Shown here: positions 8,453-17,702 of the stretch, piece after piece | Layout: every line of letters begins with the position of its first letter | How positions within the stretch are numbered: the first letter of the stretch is position 1 | Assembly (NCBI RefSeq): GCF_012927445.1 | Contig: NZ_JABBPD010000006.1 | Coordinates: 46,673 to 110,672, forward strand | DNA length: 64,000 nucleotides | Source: Rhodoferax sp. | Lineage (GTDB): Bacteria; Pseudomonadota; Gammaproteobacteria; Burkholderiales; Burkholderiaceae_C | Direction: 5' to 3' | Program-made: the position numbers and the translations under genes | The notes under the pieces: model-generated | What the model was told of the DNA's origin: nothing | Seen by the model: only the letters and a program-made list of their open reading frames with translations | The model's database searches: none

Positions 8453-11398
8453 CTACCGTTGCGCCATGAAGGCTTCAAAGTCCGGCGCGGACATCGGCCG
8501 GGCGAACAGGTAGCCTTGCGCATAATCGCAACCGGCGGCGGCCAGCAGATCGCGCTGCAACTCGGTTTCAACGCCTTCGGCGATCACCTTGATGCCCAGT
8601 TCATGGGCCATCACGATGATGGCCTTGCACAACGCCAGATCGGTGCACGCCGGCACCAGGTGCCGCACAAAGGACTGGTCGATCTTGATGAAGTCGATGT
8701 CAAATTTCTGCAGGTAGGACAGCGACGAGTAGCCGGTGCCAAAGTCGTCCAGCGACACCTGAATGCCGGCGTCGCGCAGCGCCAGTAACTGGTCGGCCAC
8801 GCTGTCGCTGCTGTCCAGCAGCAGCCCCTCGGTGATTTCCACCACAATGCTCTCGCCCGGCAGCCCCATCGCTTGCAGCTGCTGGAACCAAGGCTTGTGG
8901 GCGCTGCCACTGTGGTGAAACTGCACCGGCGACTTGTTGACGCTGATCTGGAACTGGGGCGACAGCGAAGCGCGCCACGCCTGCACCTGGGTGGCTGCCT
9001 GCTGGAACACCCAGTCACCGATCTCGACGATGAGACCACTGGCTTCCGCGATCGGGATGAAGGCGGCCGGACTGATCAGCCCGCGCGTCGGGTGGTGCCA
9101 GCGAATCAACGCCTCCGCCTTGTGCACGGCGCCCGTGGCCATCTCCACAATCGGCTGGTAAACCACCCGGAACTGTTGGCCCGCCAGACCGGTCCGCAAG
9201 TCGTTCGCCAGGCGCACCCGGGTTTGTGCCGCCTCTTGCAGCGCCGGTGTAAAAAAGCTGAAGCGGTTGCGCCCGGCACCCTTGGCGACATACAGCGCCT
9301 GGTCGGCATGCTTGAACAAGTCTTCAATTTCGGTCGCATCCAGCGGGTACATGGTGATGCCAATGCTGGCCGAGACAAAGACCTGCTCATCACCCAGCTG
9401 GAACACCGACTCCAGCGCCTGCAGCAGCTTTTGCAGGATGCGTTCCAGGCTGCTGGCCTCCGTCAGGTCGCTCAGGATGACAGTGAACTCGTCGCCGCCC
9501 ATGCGAGCCACGGTGTCGGATGCGCGCACCGCGCCCCGGATGCGGCGGGCGGCTTCGATCAGCAGCAGGTCGCCGCTGTCGTGCCCGAGCGTGTCGTTGA
9601 CTTCCTTGAAATGGTCCAGGTCAATGAACAGGAGGGCGAGTTGCTGGCCGTCGCGGTTGCTTTTTTTGATCTCTTGTTCCAGCCGGTCGCGCAGCATGCT
9701 GCGGTTGGGCAGGCCGGTCAGGGCGTCAAAATGGGCCTGCTGCCAAATCAGCGCCTCTGATTTTTTCCGCTCCGTGATGTCGGTGTGGGTGCCTGTCATG
9801 CGCAGGGGCTTGCCCTCGGCATCACGGCTGATCACCATGCCGCGGGCCAACACCCATTTCCAGCTGCCGTCCTTGCAGCGCACGCGGCGTTCGTTGCTGT
9901 AGGTCGGTGTCAGTCCGTCAAAATGGGCCTGGCGGTCGCGGTGCATTTGCGCCCGATCCTCGGGGTGAATGCGCGAATCGAGTTCGTCGGTGGGGTTGCT
10001 GCGTTCAGCCTCGCCAAAGCCATACATTTCCAGCAGGCGTTTCGAGAAAAATTTCTCGCCGCTCGGGATATCCCAGTCCCACACGCCGTCACCGGTACTC
10101 TCCAGCGCCAGCTTCCAGATTTGCTCGTTTTCCCGCAAGGCCGCCTCACCCTGTTTGCGTTCGGTAATGTCCTGCAGCACCGCCGTGCGTTTCACGGGCT
10201 GGCCCTGTTTCCAGGTCGTGGTACCCATGGAGTGGACCCAGATGTGGCGCCCCTTGGCGGTGATCATTTCCAGTTCCAGATCATGCAGCTGCGGCTGATC
10301 GGTGCCGTCCGAATAGGAGGCCTTGATCAGTGCCTTGGCGGCGGGTGTGAAAAATTGGTTGGCGGTGGCCGGTGTGGGGGTGAATTCCTGGATCGAGGTG
10401 TCCAGGATGCGGTAAATCCCTTCGGTCCAGAACACGGTGTCATTGGCAATATCAGCGTCCCAGCCACCGACCCGGGCGATGGCCTGGGTGGCGTCCAGCA
10501 ACTGGTTCAGCCGTTTGCGCGCTTCTTCGGCCTGCACATAGTCCGAGACATCGGCGAAAGTGCGCACCATGCCGCCCGAGGGCAGCATTTGTGTTTTGAC
10601 CTCCAGCGTGCGGCCGGCCAGGGTGGTGCGCAGATAGTGGTTGGGGATGGCGCCGCTGCAGCCGTCCGTCAGATAGCGGCGGGCATGCGGATCAACCAGG
10701 CAGGCAGCAGGACCGAAATCGCCGCGTTGACACTGATAAAGAGCGATCTCTTGCACGGTGGGGTGGGTCGCCAGAAACTGCTCGGGCAGACCCAGCAACT
10801 CGGAGGCCTTGGGGTTGAAGGTGCTGACCCGTCCGTTGGCCTCAATCATGAAAATGCCCTGGCTGATGCTGGCCAGCGTGGTTTCCAGCAGCCGGGTTTC
10901 TTCAATCAGCTGCGCGTTCAGCTCAAGCAACGCCTGCTCGGCTTGCTTGCGTTCGGTGATGTCGGTGTGGGTGCCAATCATGCGCAAGGAGTTGCCCTGC
11001 GCGTCGTGGCTGACCACCATGCCATGCGACATAATCCATTTCCAGGAGCCGTCCTTGCAGCGCATGCGCAGGTCAATCGCATAGCCCTTGGAGCGGCCTT
11101 CCAGGCAGGCGGTGAAAGCGTCCTGCACACGGGCGATGTCGTCCGGGTGGACGCGGGTGACAAATTCGTTATAGCCCTGGTCAATCTCATCGGCCGCATA
11201 ACCGAGCATCTCTTTCCAGAGGACGGGGTGCGTCTGCTCACCGGTCACCACATTCCAGTCCCAGACGCCTTGGCCGGCACTTTCCAGGGCCAGTTTCCAA
11301 GGGTTTTTACTAACGTCCAGCTCATGCCCGGACGGGTACAACGCTGACGGATTAGCCGGCGGGGCCAGGTGAGATGAATGGTCTGAAGGCGAGGTCAT
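8453..11398 (-). CDS. Sensor cyclic-di-GMP protein with four PAS domains, GGDEF and EAL
   Basis: Protein of 981 residues from ATG 11398 (MTSPSDHSSH); a GTG at 11452 would add 18. Order: PAS1 (about 35-150, ending GTHTDITERK), PAS2 (about 155-290), PAS3 (about 295-415), PAS4 (about 418-545, ending GTHTDITERK), GGDEF (about 555-715, intact MGGDEF with an RxxD inhibitory site RASD five residues earlier) and EAL (about 725-978, EALIRW, DDFGTGYSSL and AEGVET present). Both catalytic modules look intact, so it could make and degrade cyclic-di-GMP. No transmembrane segment is evident, so PAS input is probably cytoplasmic. Confidence 0.92.
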   Translation of the reverse strand: MTSPSDHSSHLAPPANPSALYPSGHELDVSKNPWKLALESAGQGVWDWNVVTGEQTHPVLWKEMLGYAADEIDQGYNEFVTRVHPDDIARVQDAFTACLEGRSKGYAIDLRMRCKDGSWKWIMSHGMVVSHDAQGNSLRMIGTHTDITERKQAEQALLELNAQLIEETRLLETTLASISQGIFMIEANGRVSTFNPKASELLGLPEQFLATHPTVQEIALYQCQRGDFGPAACLVDPHARRYLTDGCSGAIPNHYLRTTLAGRTLEVKTQMLPSGGMVRTFADVSDYVQAEEARKRLNQLLDATQAIARVGGWDADIANDTVFWTEGIYRILDTSIQEFTPTPATANQFFTPAAKALIKASYSDGTDQPQLHDLELEMITAKGRHIWVHSMGTTTWKQGQPVKRTAVLQDITERKQGEAALRENEQIWKLALESTGDGVWDWDIPSGEKFFSKRLLEMYGFGEAERSNPTDELDSRIHPEDRAQMHRDRQAHFDGLTPTYSNERRVRCKDGSWKWVLARGMVISRDAEGKPLRMTGTHTDITERKKSEALIWQQAHFDALTGLPNRSMLRDRLEQEIKKSNRDGQQLALLFIDLDHFKEVNDTLGHDSGDLLLIEAARRIRGAVRASDTVARMGGDEFTVILSDLTEASSLERILQKLLQALESVFQLGDEQVFVSASIGITMYPLDATEIEDLFKHADQALYVAKGAGRNRFSFFTPALQEAAQTRVRLANDLRTGLAGQQFRVVYQPIVEMATGAVHKAEALIRWHHPTRGLISPAAFIPIAEASGLIVEIGDWVFQQAATQVQAWRASLSPQFQISVNKSPVQFHHSGSAHKPWFQQLQAMGLPGESIVVEITEGLLLDSSDSVADQLLALRDAGIQVSLDDFGTGYSSLSYLQKFDIDFIKIDQSFVRHLVPACTDLALCKAIIVMAHELGIKVIAEGVETELQRDLLAAAGCDYAQGYLFARPMSAPDFEAFMAQR

Positions 11399-11455
11399 GG
11401 CGCAGTATCCCATGACCTGCATGCCCCTCGCACGGGACGAAGATTGGACCACAAA

Positions 11456-12859
11456 TCAAGCCGTCAGCGGCAAGCTGAGCCTGATCCGCAAGCCCTGCGG
11501 CGAGACGGCCTGCGCGGTGGCTGTGCCGCCATGGCGGTGGGCAATCTCGGCCACGATGGCCAGGCCCAGGCCGCAGCCGCCGGGCAATTCACTGGCCCGC
11601 CAGAAGCGTTCAAAAACGTGTGCCAGATCGGCTGGCGACAAGCCGGGGCCGTTGTCTTCGACTTCCAGCTGGGCCTGATTCTGTGACTGCGTGACGCGCA
11701 GTGTCACCACGCTGCCCGTGCCGGCATAGAGGATCGCGTTGTCCAGCAGGTTGCTCAGGGCCTCATGCAGCAAAATTTTTTCTCCCTCAATCAGGAGGCT
11801 GTCTTCGCCCTCGTAGCCGAGGTCGATACCGGCGGCCAATGCCCGTGGTGTCCATTCCCGCGCGACCTCGCGCGCCAGTGCCGCAGCGTCCAGGGCTTGC
11901 AGTTTGACGTCGGCCTCGTTGCGCGCCAAGGACAGCAGTTGATGCACCAGGTGCGCACTGCGCTGGGCGCCGGCCAGGACCTTGGTCAGGCGGTTCTTCA
12001 GCGCTTGCGGGTCAGACTCCGCCAGGGCCAGTTCGGTCTGGCTGATCAAGCCCGCCAGCGGCGTGCGCAGTTGGTGGGCGGCATCGTTTAAAAAACGCTT
12101 TTCCTGGCCGAGGCTGCGACGCACCACCGACAGCAGCTGGTTGACGGCACCGGCCAGGGCATGCACTTCCTGCGGCGCTTGTGTCATCTCGATCGGTGAC
12201 AAGGCAGACAGGCTGAATTCGCGCCGGTCACCCAGTTGCGCCTGCAGCCGTTTCAAGGGGCTCAAGCCCCGGGAAATACCGCCATAGACCAGCACGCTCA
12301 AAACCGCACCCAGCAACAGCAGCGGCAGCAGCATGTCGGACACCAGTTCAGCGGTGATGCGTTTTTGGACCGCCAGACTTTTGGCCACTTGCACCCGCAA
12401 ATTTTGCGGTTCGCTCGGCTCGCCGTAGTTGACGTCCAGCAGCGCGATGCGCATCGGCTTGCCGTCCACCTTGACGTTGTAGAGCAAGGGTTCACCCGGC
12501 GCTGAGTAGGCGCCGTCCGGCGGCCCGGGCAGTTTGCCGTTGCCCAGCAGAAAACTGCCGGGCGGTGACGACACCATGTAACTCACCCGGTCCTTCGGGT
12601 CTTGTTCGATGATGTCCTGCGCGGCCCTTGGAAAGTCGATCAGCAGGCCGGAACCCACCGGCTTGACCTGGCGCGCCAGCGAGCGCACCGACTGCGTGAG
12701 GGACTGGTCAATGCCTTTCTCGGCGTAGTTCAGGGCAATGCGGTAGGTCAGCGCGCCGCCGACCAGCAACAGCACCAACTGTGGCAGCAACAGCCACAGC
12801 AGCAGTTGCCGTTTCAGCGACAGGCCGTGACCGGATGGGGCCGGGTTGCTTGTGGTCAC
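11456..12859 (-). CDS. Two-component sensor histidine kinase, TctE-like
   Basis: A 467-residue membrane kinase: transmembrane helix 1 at about 18-40 (LLLWLLLPQLVLLLVGG), a periplasmic sensor region of about 130 residues, helix 2 at about 172-195 (LLPLLLLGAVLSVLVYGG), HAMP-like linker, HisKA with phospho-accepting His in NDAAHQLRTPLAGL, and HATPase with N box NLLDNAIL, DNGPGL and GGCGLGLAIV. It follows the response regulator gene after 48 bp on the same strand, so the two form an operon. The layout matches TctE, which in enteric bacteria controls tricarboxylate uptake; the ligand here is unknown. Confidence 0.88.
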   Translation of the reverse strand: MTTSNPAPSGHGLSLKRQLLLWLLLPQLVLLLVGGALTYRIALNYAEKGIDQSLTQSVRSLARQVKPVGSGLLIDFPRAAQDIIEQDPKDRVSYMVSSPPGSFLLGNGKLPGPPDGAYSAPGEPLLYNVKVDGKPMRIALLDVNYGEPSEPQNLRVQVAKSLAVQKRITAELVSDMLLPLLLLGAVLSVLVYGGISRGLSPLKRLQAQLGDRREFSLSALSPIEMTQAPQEVHALAGAVNQLLSVVRRSLGQEKRFLNDAAHQLRTPLAGLISQTELALAESDPQALKNRLTKVLAGAQRSAHLVHQLLSLARNEADVKLQALDAAALAREVAREWTPRALAAGIDLGYEGEDSLLIEGEKILLHEALSNLLDNAILYAGTGSVVTLRVTQSQNQAQLEVEDNGPGLSPADLAHVFERFWRASELPGGCGLGLAIVAEIAHRHGGTATAQAVSPQGLRIRLSLPLTA

Positions 12860-12907
12860 CGTTTATGTCTGGTTTGAATGGTCGGCTTGCACGCAGGTCG
12901 GGCCACC

Positions 12908-13618
12908 TCAGGGCGTGCCTGATTCCAGCATGTAGCCCAGTCCGCGCACGTTACGGATGTTCAGGCCGGAGTCGCCCAGTTTGCGGCGCAGGCGATGGAT
13001 GTAAACCTCCAGCGCATTGGAGCCAACGCCGACCACGTCGCCGGGCACCGATTGCCAGACTTCCTGCACATCTTCCCGGCTGACCACCTGGCCGGCGTTG
13101 GTGACCAGCAAGGACAGCAAGGACAGCAAGGCCCACTCGCGCTGCGTCAACTCCATTGCTTCATCGTCCAGCCAGGCTTGCGGCAGGGTGGCGTCCACCC
13201 GCAGCCGCCGCGTGCTGTCGGCGACCAGCTCCAGTGAGCCGCCAAAAGCCGGTAGACGGGCGCGCCGCAGCATGGCGCCCAGACGGGCCTGCAGCTCAGC
13301 CATGCTGAAGGGCTTGGTCAGGTAGTCATCGGCGCCGGCGTTGAGGCCTTGCACCCGGTCGTCCACGCCGTCGCGGGCGGTCAGCACGAGTACTGGCAGC
13401 GCCGGCAGGCGCAACCGGATCCAGTGCAGCACCTCCATGCCGCTCACTTTGGGCAGGCCCAGGTCCAGCAGCACACCGTCAAAGCGGTGGGTTTCCAGCA
13501 GCGCTTGCGCGATGGCGCCATCGGCGGCAGGCGTGACGGTATGGCCGGCTTGGGCCAGTTGGGCGCTTAACGCATCGCGCAACAATTCGTCGTCTTCAAC
13601 AATCAGCAAACTAGACAT
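12908..13618 (-). CDS. OmpR/TctD-like response regulator
   Basis: A 236-residue regulator with a receiver domain (about 1-115) containing EDDELL acidic residues, phospho-accepting Asp in DGVLLDLGLPKVSGME and the conserved Lys in LTKPFSMAEL. A winged-helix DNA-binding domain (about 130-230) carries the LTQREWALLSLL and VYIHRLRRKLG motifs. It is the first gene of the pair with the sensor kinase downstream. Targets cannot be inferred from this window, as no transporter lies next to it. Confidence 0.92.
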   Translation of the reverse strand: MSSLLIVEDDELLRDALSAQLAQAGHTVTPAADGAIAQALLETHRFDGVLLDLGLPKVSGMEVLHWIRLRLPALPVLVLTARDGVDDRVQGLNAGADDYLTKPFSMAELQARLGAMLRRARLPAFGGSLELVADSTRRLRVDATLPQAWLDDEAMELTQREWALLSLLSLLVTNAGQVVSREDVQEVWQSVPGDVVGVGSNALEVYIHRLRRKLGDSGLNIRNVRGLGYMLESGTP

Positions 13619-13662
13619 GGGCCAAGCATAACAAGCAAACAGACGCTAACGCCCGATCAGGC

Positions 13663-14949
13663 CTACAGGCTGGCCCGGACCGCCTCAACCCGGGCGAGAT
13701 GAATCAGTTCACCGATATTTTTGCCACTGGCCCCCGTCGCCATTGCGGTGGTAGCTATTAAATGAGTAGCAATACTTTGTGCCGCCGTCAGTGCGTCCAG
13801 CAAGCGCGGGCCCTGGGGGTAGGGCGACTCGCTCAGGCCCAGTCGGCCACGGGCATCACATTCACAGGCCAGCAGCACCTCGCCAAAGCGCTGCGGCTTG
13901 CGAAAGGCGTCGCAACGCTCCAGCAGACGCACCAACGCCGCCGGTCCCAGCTCGCCACTGCGGTGAATGTTGCCGTGTTCGCGAGCCACCACGTCGGCCA
14001 GTTCGCGGCATTCCGTGGGCAGGCGCAGCCGCTCGCAAATGCCTTTGAGTAGTCTGGCGCTGCGTTCTTCGTGGCCAATATGGCGCGGCAGCATGTCAGG
14101 TGGCGTGGTGCCTTTGCCCAGGTCATGGAACAGGCAGGCCAGGCGCACTGGCAGGCTGGCTTGCAAACGGGCGCTCATGTCCAGCACCAGCAGCAGGTGG
14201 GCGCCGGTGTCGATTTCGGGGTGGTAGTCGGCGCGTTGCGGCACGCCCCAGAGCTGGTTCACTTCGGGCAGCAGGCGCGCCAGGGCGCCACAGTCCCGCA
14301 GCACCTCGAGCATGCGAGAAGGGGTGTTTTCCATCAGGCCTTTGGCCAGTTCCTGCCAGACCCGTTCGGCCACCAGGTGATCTGCTTCGCCTTCCTGAAC
14401 CATCTCCTGCATCAGTTGCAGCGTATCCGGCGCCACCGTGAAGTCACAAAAGCGTGCCGCCAGCCGCGCCACGCGCAGGATGCGCACCGGGTCTTCGCGA
14501 AAGGCGGCGGTGACGTGGCGGAACACCTTGTGCTCCAGGTCTTGTTGTCCGCCGAACGGGTCCACCAGCGCATCAGCTGCCTGCCAGGCCGCCGGGTTCA
14601 GTGCAATTTCAGTATCAAATCGGCCTCTAGCCCCCATGGAATGTGCGCTGACAGCTATCGAATTAATAGTAAGGTCGCGACGCGCCAGATCTTCTTCCAG
14701 CGTCACATCGGGGGCGGCGTGGACGCAAAAGCCGTGGTAGCCGGGCGCGGTTTTGCGTTCGGTGCGGGCCAGTGCGTATTCTTCTTTGGTCTGCGGGTGC
14801 AGGAACACCGGAAAGTCTTTGCCGACCGGCAAAAAGCCCTGCGCGACCAAGGCCTCGGGCGTGGCGCCCACCACCACCCAGTCCCGGTCTTTTACCGGCA
14901 GCCCCAGCAGTGCATCCCGCACCGCGCCCCCCACCATGTAAATCTGCAT
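13663..14949 (-). CDS. cca: Multifunctional CCA tRNA nucleotidyltransferase
   Basis: A 428-residue class II CCA-adding enzyme. MVGGAVRDALLGLPVKDRDW holds the GG and DxD-type catalytic region, RRDLTINS and RILRVARLAARF are conserved nucleotide-binding motifs, and a C-terminal HD phosphohydrolase domain (CLFHDLGKGTTPPDMLPRH) marks the multifunctional proteobacterial form. It repairs and adds the 3' CCA of tRNA. It begins 1 bp after the upstream GST stop, so it is translated from the same transcript. Two in-frame copies of a dispersed repeat enlarge it: one after TINSIAVS, one near the C-terminus (IATHLIATTAMATGA). Confidence 0.93.
   Translation of the reverse strand: MQIYMVGGAVRDALLGLPVKDRDWVVVGATPEALVAQGFLPVGKDFPVFLHPQTKEEYALARTERKTAPGYHGFCVHAAPDVTLEEDLARRDLTINSIAVSAHSMGARGRFDTEIALNPAAWQAADALVDPFGGQQDLEHKVFRHVTAAFREDPVRILRVARLAARFCDFTVAPDTLQLMQEMVQEGEADHLVAERVWQELAKGLMENTPSRMLEVLRDCGALARLLPEVNQLWGVPQRADYHPEIDTGAHLLLVLDMSARLQASLPVRLACLFHDLGKGTTPPDMLPRHIGHEERSARLLKGICERLRLPTECRELADVVAREHGNIHRSGELGPAALVRLLERCDAFRKPQRFGEVLLACECDARGRLGLSESPYPQGPRLLDALTAAQSIATHLIATTAMATGASGKNIGELIHLARVEAVRASL
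13722..13770 (-). repeat. In-frame dispersed repeat, copy 2 (cca 3' end)
   Basis: On the cca sense strand this reads GCTACTCATTTAATAGCT... then GACGGGGGCCAGTGGC, a close relative of copy 1. It encodes ATHLIATTAMATGASG in the poorly conserved C-terminal region of CCA. Confidence 0.6.
14617..14670 (-). repeat. In-frame dispersed repeat, copy 3 (cca head domain)
   Basis: On the cca sense strand it contains ATAGCTGTCAGCGCA and GGGGGCTAGAGGCCGATT, the best consensus-like copy in the window. It encodes VSAHSMGARGRFDTE directly after the conserved TINSIA motif. Confidence 0.7.
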
Positions 14950-14950
14950 G

Positions 14951-15634
14951 TCAGCGCTTCAGCCGGTAGGGTTCTTCGAATTCGCGAAAATCCTGTTCAG
15001 CGACCGCCTCGTCCATCCACGCCTTCACGCCCGGCAGGGCACAGACCCGCGCCACGTAGGCGGCACTGGGCGGCGGCACCGGCAGCGCGTAGCTTTTCAG
15101 GCGCATGCAGACCGGGGCGAAATAGGCGTCGGCGATGGAGAAGTCGCCAAACAGCAGCGGTCCGCCATGGGCCGCCAGCAGCTCCTGCCACATCGTCACC
15201 AGGCGGTCGACATCGGCGCGTACCGCCGGTTTGTCCCGCCAGATCAGGGCGCCAGCGTCGGCCAGGGAGGCTTCGATGTTCATCGGGCAGTTACCGCGCA
15301 GACCGGTAAAACCCGCATGCATCTCGGCACAGACGCTGCGGGCGCGTGCCCGGGCCGCTTTGTCACGGGGCCACAGCGTTTGGTCGGGGAATTGTTCGGC
15401 CAGGTATTCGGCAATGGCCAGTGTGTCCCACACCACCAGATCACCATCCACCAGCACCGGGACTTTGCCGGTGGGCGTTACCGCATTGATGGTGTGCTTG
15501 AAGCTGGAGTCGGCGTCAAACGAGTCAAAACGGACCTTGATCTCTTCAAACGGGATGCCGGCCTGTTTGAGCAGCACCCAGGGGCGCATGGACCAGGAAG
15601 AATAGTTTTTATTGCCGATGTAGAGCTTGAGCAT
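14951..15634 (-). CDS. Glutathione S-transferase family protein
   Basis: A 227-residue protein with an N-terminal thioredoxin-like GST domain (MLKLYIGNKNYSSWSMRPWV; SSWSMRPW is the active-site segment) and TGKVPVLVDGDLVVWDTLAI, the glutathione-binding turn. A C-terminal all-helical domain follows. I chose ATG 15634 over an upstream ATG because the family begins with this strand. It is the first gene of a two-gene operon with cca, with a 1-bp spacer. The substrate is unknown. Confidence 0.88.
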   Translation of the reverse strand: MLKLYIGNKNYSSWSMRPWVLLKQAGIPFEEIKVRFDSFDADSSFKHTINAVTPTGKVPVLVDGDLVVWDTLAIAEYLAEQFPDQTLWPRDKAARARARSVCAEMHAGFTGLRGNCPMNIEASLADAGALIWRDKPAVRADVDRLVTMWQELLAAHGGPLLFGDFSIADAYFAPVCMRLKSYALPVPPPSAAYVARVCALPGVKAWMDEAVAEQDFREFEEPYRLKR

Positions 15635-15689
15635 GAAGGTCTCCAAAACGCCCATGCTAGCGCATGGGGTTCGAATCACGCCGCTGCGA

Positions 15690-17693
15690 TCACGGCAATT
15701 CGGCGTTCACCACGATGGCACTGGCCTCGCGCGGTCCCACCATGCCGAGGCGGCTTTTCAGCGACTGCGGCTGGCCGGAAATCAGCGCGGCGTAGTTGGT
15801 GGTGTTGGACAGCACTTTTTTCACGTAATCGCGTGTTTCGGTAAATGGCACATTCTCGGCCCAGATCGCGGCCTCCAGCACCGGCCCGCCGGTTTGGCCG
15901 CGCCAGCTTCTGGGGCGGCCAGGACCGGCGTTGTAGGCGGCGGCAGCCATCGGCATGGAGCCTGAGAAGTCGTCCAGCACCAGCTTGAGATAACCGGTGC
16001 CGATGGCGATATTGGTGTCGCGGTCGTTGAGTTGGTAGGGCTTGAAGTCGGTCATGCCGATTTTCTTGGCGGTCCAGCGGGCGGTCGGCGGCATGACTTG
16101 CATCAGGCCGGAGGCGCCCACGCCCGAGCGGGCGTCCATGATGAAACGGCTTTCCTGGCGGATCAGGCCATAGACATAGGCCGGGTCGAGCCCGATCTGG
16201 GTGGCGCGTTGAATCACCGCGTTTTTGAATGGCATCGGATAGCGCTGCTCAAAATCGATCACGGATTTGGTTCGCTCACTGGTGTTGATGCAGCGGTCCC
16301 ACACCTCACGCTGGCAGGCCAGATCAGCGGCGGCCAGCAACTCGCGGTCACCCATGCCGCCGTGCTGGTGCAGGTTGGTGCTGTAGTTCCATTCGCGCAC
16401 GCCCTCGCTGCGCAGGCCCATTTGAATCGCATACAGACTGCGGCCCAGGCCGGGGTTCTGGCTGGCGGCAGCCCTCTCCTCTGGCGTGAGAGGCAAGGGT
16501 CGGGCCGGCGTGCTGATGCGCTGGCCCAGATCTTCCAGCGCCAGTTGCTCGTAGAAGCCGCGCACGCTGGCAATGCTTTCCAGCAAAGCGGTGACTTCAG
16601 CGCGGTCCGCGTCGGTCTTGGCCAGTTGGCTGAGGGCCCGCGCCCGCCAGTAGACCCAGGTGGATTCCTGGCGCGTCTCGGGGCTCATGGCTTTGGTGGC
16701 CGCCAGCACTTCTTTCCACTTGGCCTGGCGCAGTGCGGCGCGCACTTTCCAGCCCAGATGGTCGTCATTCAGGTCGCTGTCCTTGGCTTTGGCGAAATGT
16801 TCCGTGGCATCGCCGGACAGGCGCTGTGCCACCTGCTTGCCGATGACACCCCAAGCCCAGGACCGCTGCTCGGAACTCAAGTGCACGCTCCAGTGGTTTT
16901 CCAGCACGCTGGCGGCGGTATCCGGGTCATTCGCTGCCATGCGGATCAGTGCCAGCACGACCCACTCTTTGGCCACACGACCGGCTGCGCCCACCCGTTT
17001 GGCCAAGTAACGGGCCGGGTTGTTGTTGATTTCATCAATGGGGGCGGCGGCCTCGGGCGAGATGATTTCGGCCGCGACTTTCACGGCCCGGGGCTGGTTG
17101 GCTTCCATGGCCAGCCGCGCTTTGCGCCAGACGTCGGCGTCGGTCAGCTTCTTGGCGGCATACAGGCGGGTTGCTGCAAAAGTGCAGCCATCGTTGGTTT
17201 CTTTTTGGCCGTACCACTGGCGTTTGACGTTGGCAGCCAGGTCATCGCCCGCCAGTGTTGGGTCCAGGCTGAGCTCGTAGCAGCGTACTTCGCGGTCGTC
17301 GTTCATGCGAAACAAGGGCTGCATGACGGCAAAATTGCTCCAGTCGCGGCGCTGGCCCAGCAGCAGGAGCCAGTCGTTGCGCAAACGATCTTCCTGGTAA
17401 GTGCCGGCAAAACGGGTCAGGAAATCCTGCACTTCACCCGGGGTCGCGGTATCAAGCCGGGCGCGCAGTTCCCAGTAGGCGGCCCACGGCTCCAGTGCAT
17501 GGCCACGCACCTGCGGCAGCAGGGCGGTCAACCGCCGGGTGTCGCCTTGTTTGAAGGCCCGGTTCATTTCCAGAATGGTTCCGTCCGTCTGGGCTTTGCT
17601 GGAAGCGGAGGACTGGGCCTGCGCCGGGGTGGTGACCGACAAGGTCAGGGATCCCAGGAGCGCAATCGATGTCAAAATGGTGTGAAACTGCAT
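15690..17693 (-). CDS. slt: Soluble lytic murein transglycosylase
   Basis: A 667-residue protein with a signal peptide (MQFHTILTSIALLGSLTLSV, cleavage near TPAQAQ), a long alpha-helical superhelix, and a C-terminal Slt domain: GLIRQESRFIMDARSGVGAS contains the catalytic glutamate of the ES motif, followed by GLMQVMPPTAR, NIAIGTGYLKLVLDDF and AAAYNAGPGRPRSW. It cleaves peptidoglycan glycan strands to 1,6-anhydro products in the periplasm. I used ATG 17693 because it begins the signal peptide. Its start codon is only 9 bp from the divergent cyclo-ligase start. Confidence 0.92.
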   Translation of the reverse strand: MQFHTILTSIALLGSLTLSVTTPAQAQSSASSKAQTDGTILEMNRAFKQGDTRRLTALLPQVRGHALEPWAAYWELRARLDTATPGEVQDFLTRFAGTYQEDRLRNDWLLLLGQRRDWSNFAVMQPLFRMNDDREVRCYELSLDPTLAGDDLAANVKRQWYGQKETNDGCTFAATRLYAAKKLTDADVWRKARLAMEANQPRAVKVAAEIISPEAAAPIDEINNNPARYLAKRVGAAGRVAKEWVVLALIRMAANDPDTAASVLENHWSVHLSSEQRSWAWGVIGKQVAQRLSGDATEHFAKAKDSDLNDDHLGWKVRAALRQAKWKEVLAATKAMSPETRQESTWVYWRARALSQLAKTDADRAEVTALLESIASVRGFYEQLALEDLGQRISTPARPLPLTPEERAAASQNPGLGRSLYAIQMGLRSEGVREWNYSTNLHQHGGMGDRELLAAADLACQREVWDRCINTSERTKSVIDFEQRYPMPFKNAVIQRATQIGLDPAYVYGLIRQESRFIMDARSGVGASGLMQVMPPTARWTAKKIGMTDFKPYQLNDRDTNIAIGTGYLKLVLDDFSGSMPMAAAAYNAGPGRPRSWRGQTGGPVLEAAIWAENVPFTETRDYVKKVLSNTTNYAALISGQPQSLKSRLGMVGPREASAIVVNAELP

Positions 17694-17702
17694 GTGGAGA
17701 TT

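Noticed and set aside
9785..11347. Long plus-strand frame over the GGDEF-EAL gene
   Set aside because: Shadow of the minus-strand PAS coding sequence; no recognisable protein features.
16032..17702. Long plus-strand N-terminal extension of the cyclo-ligase
   Set aside because: It is antisense to slt; the cyclo-ligase family starts at ATG 17703 and the added part has no domain.
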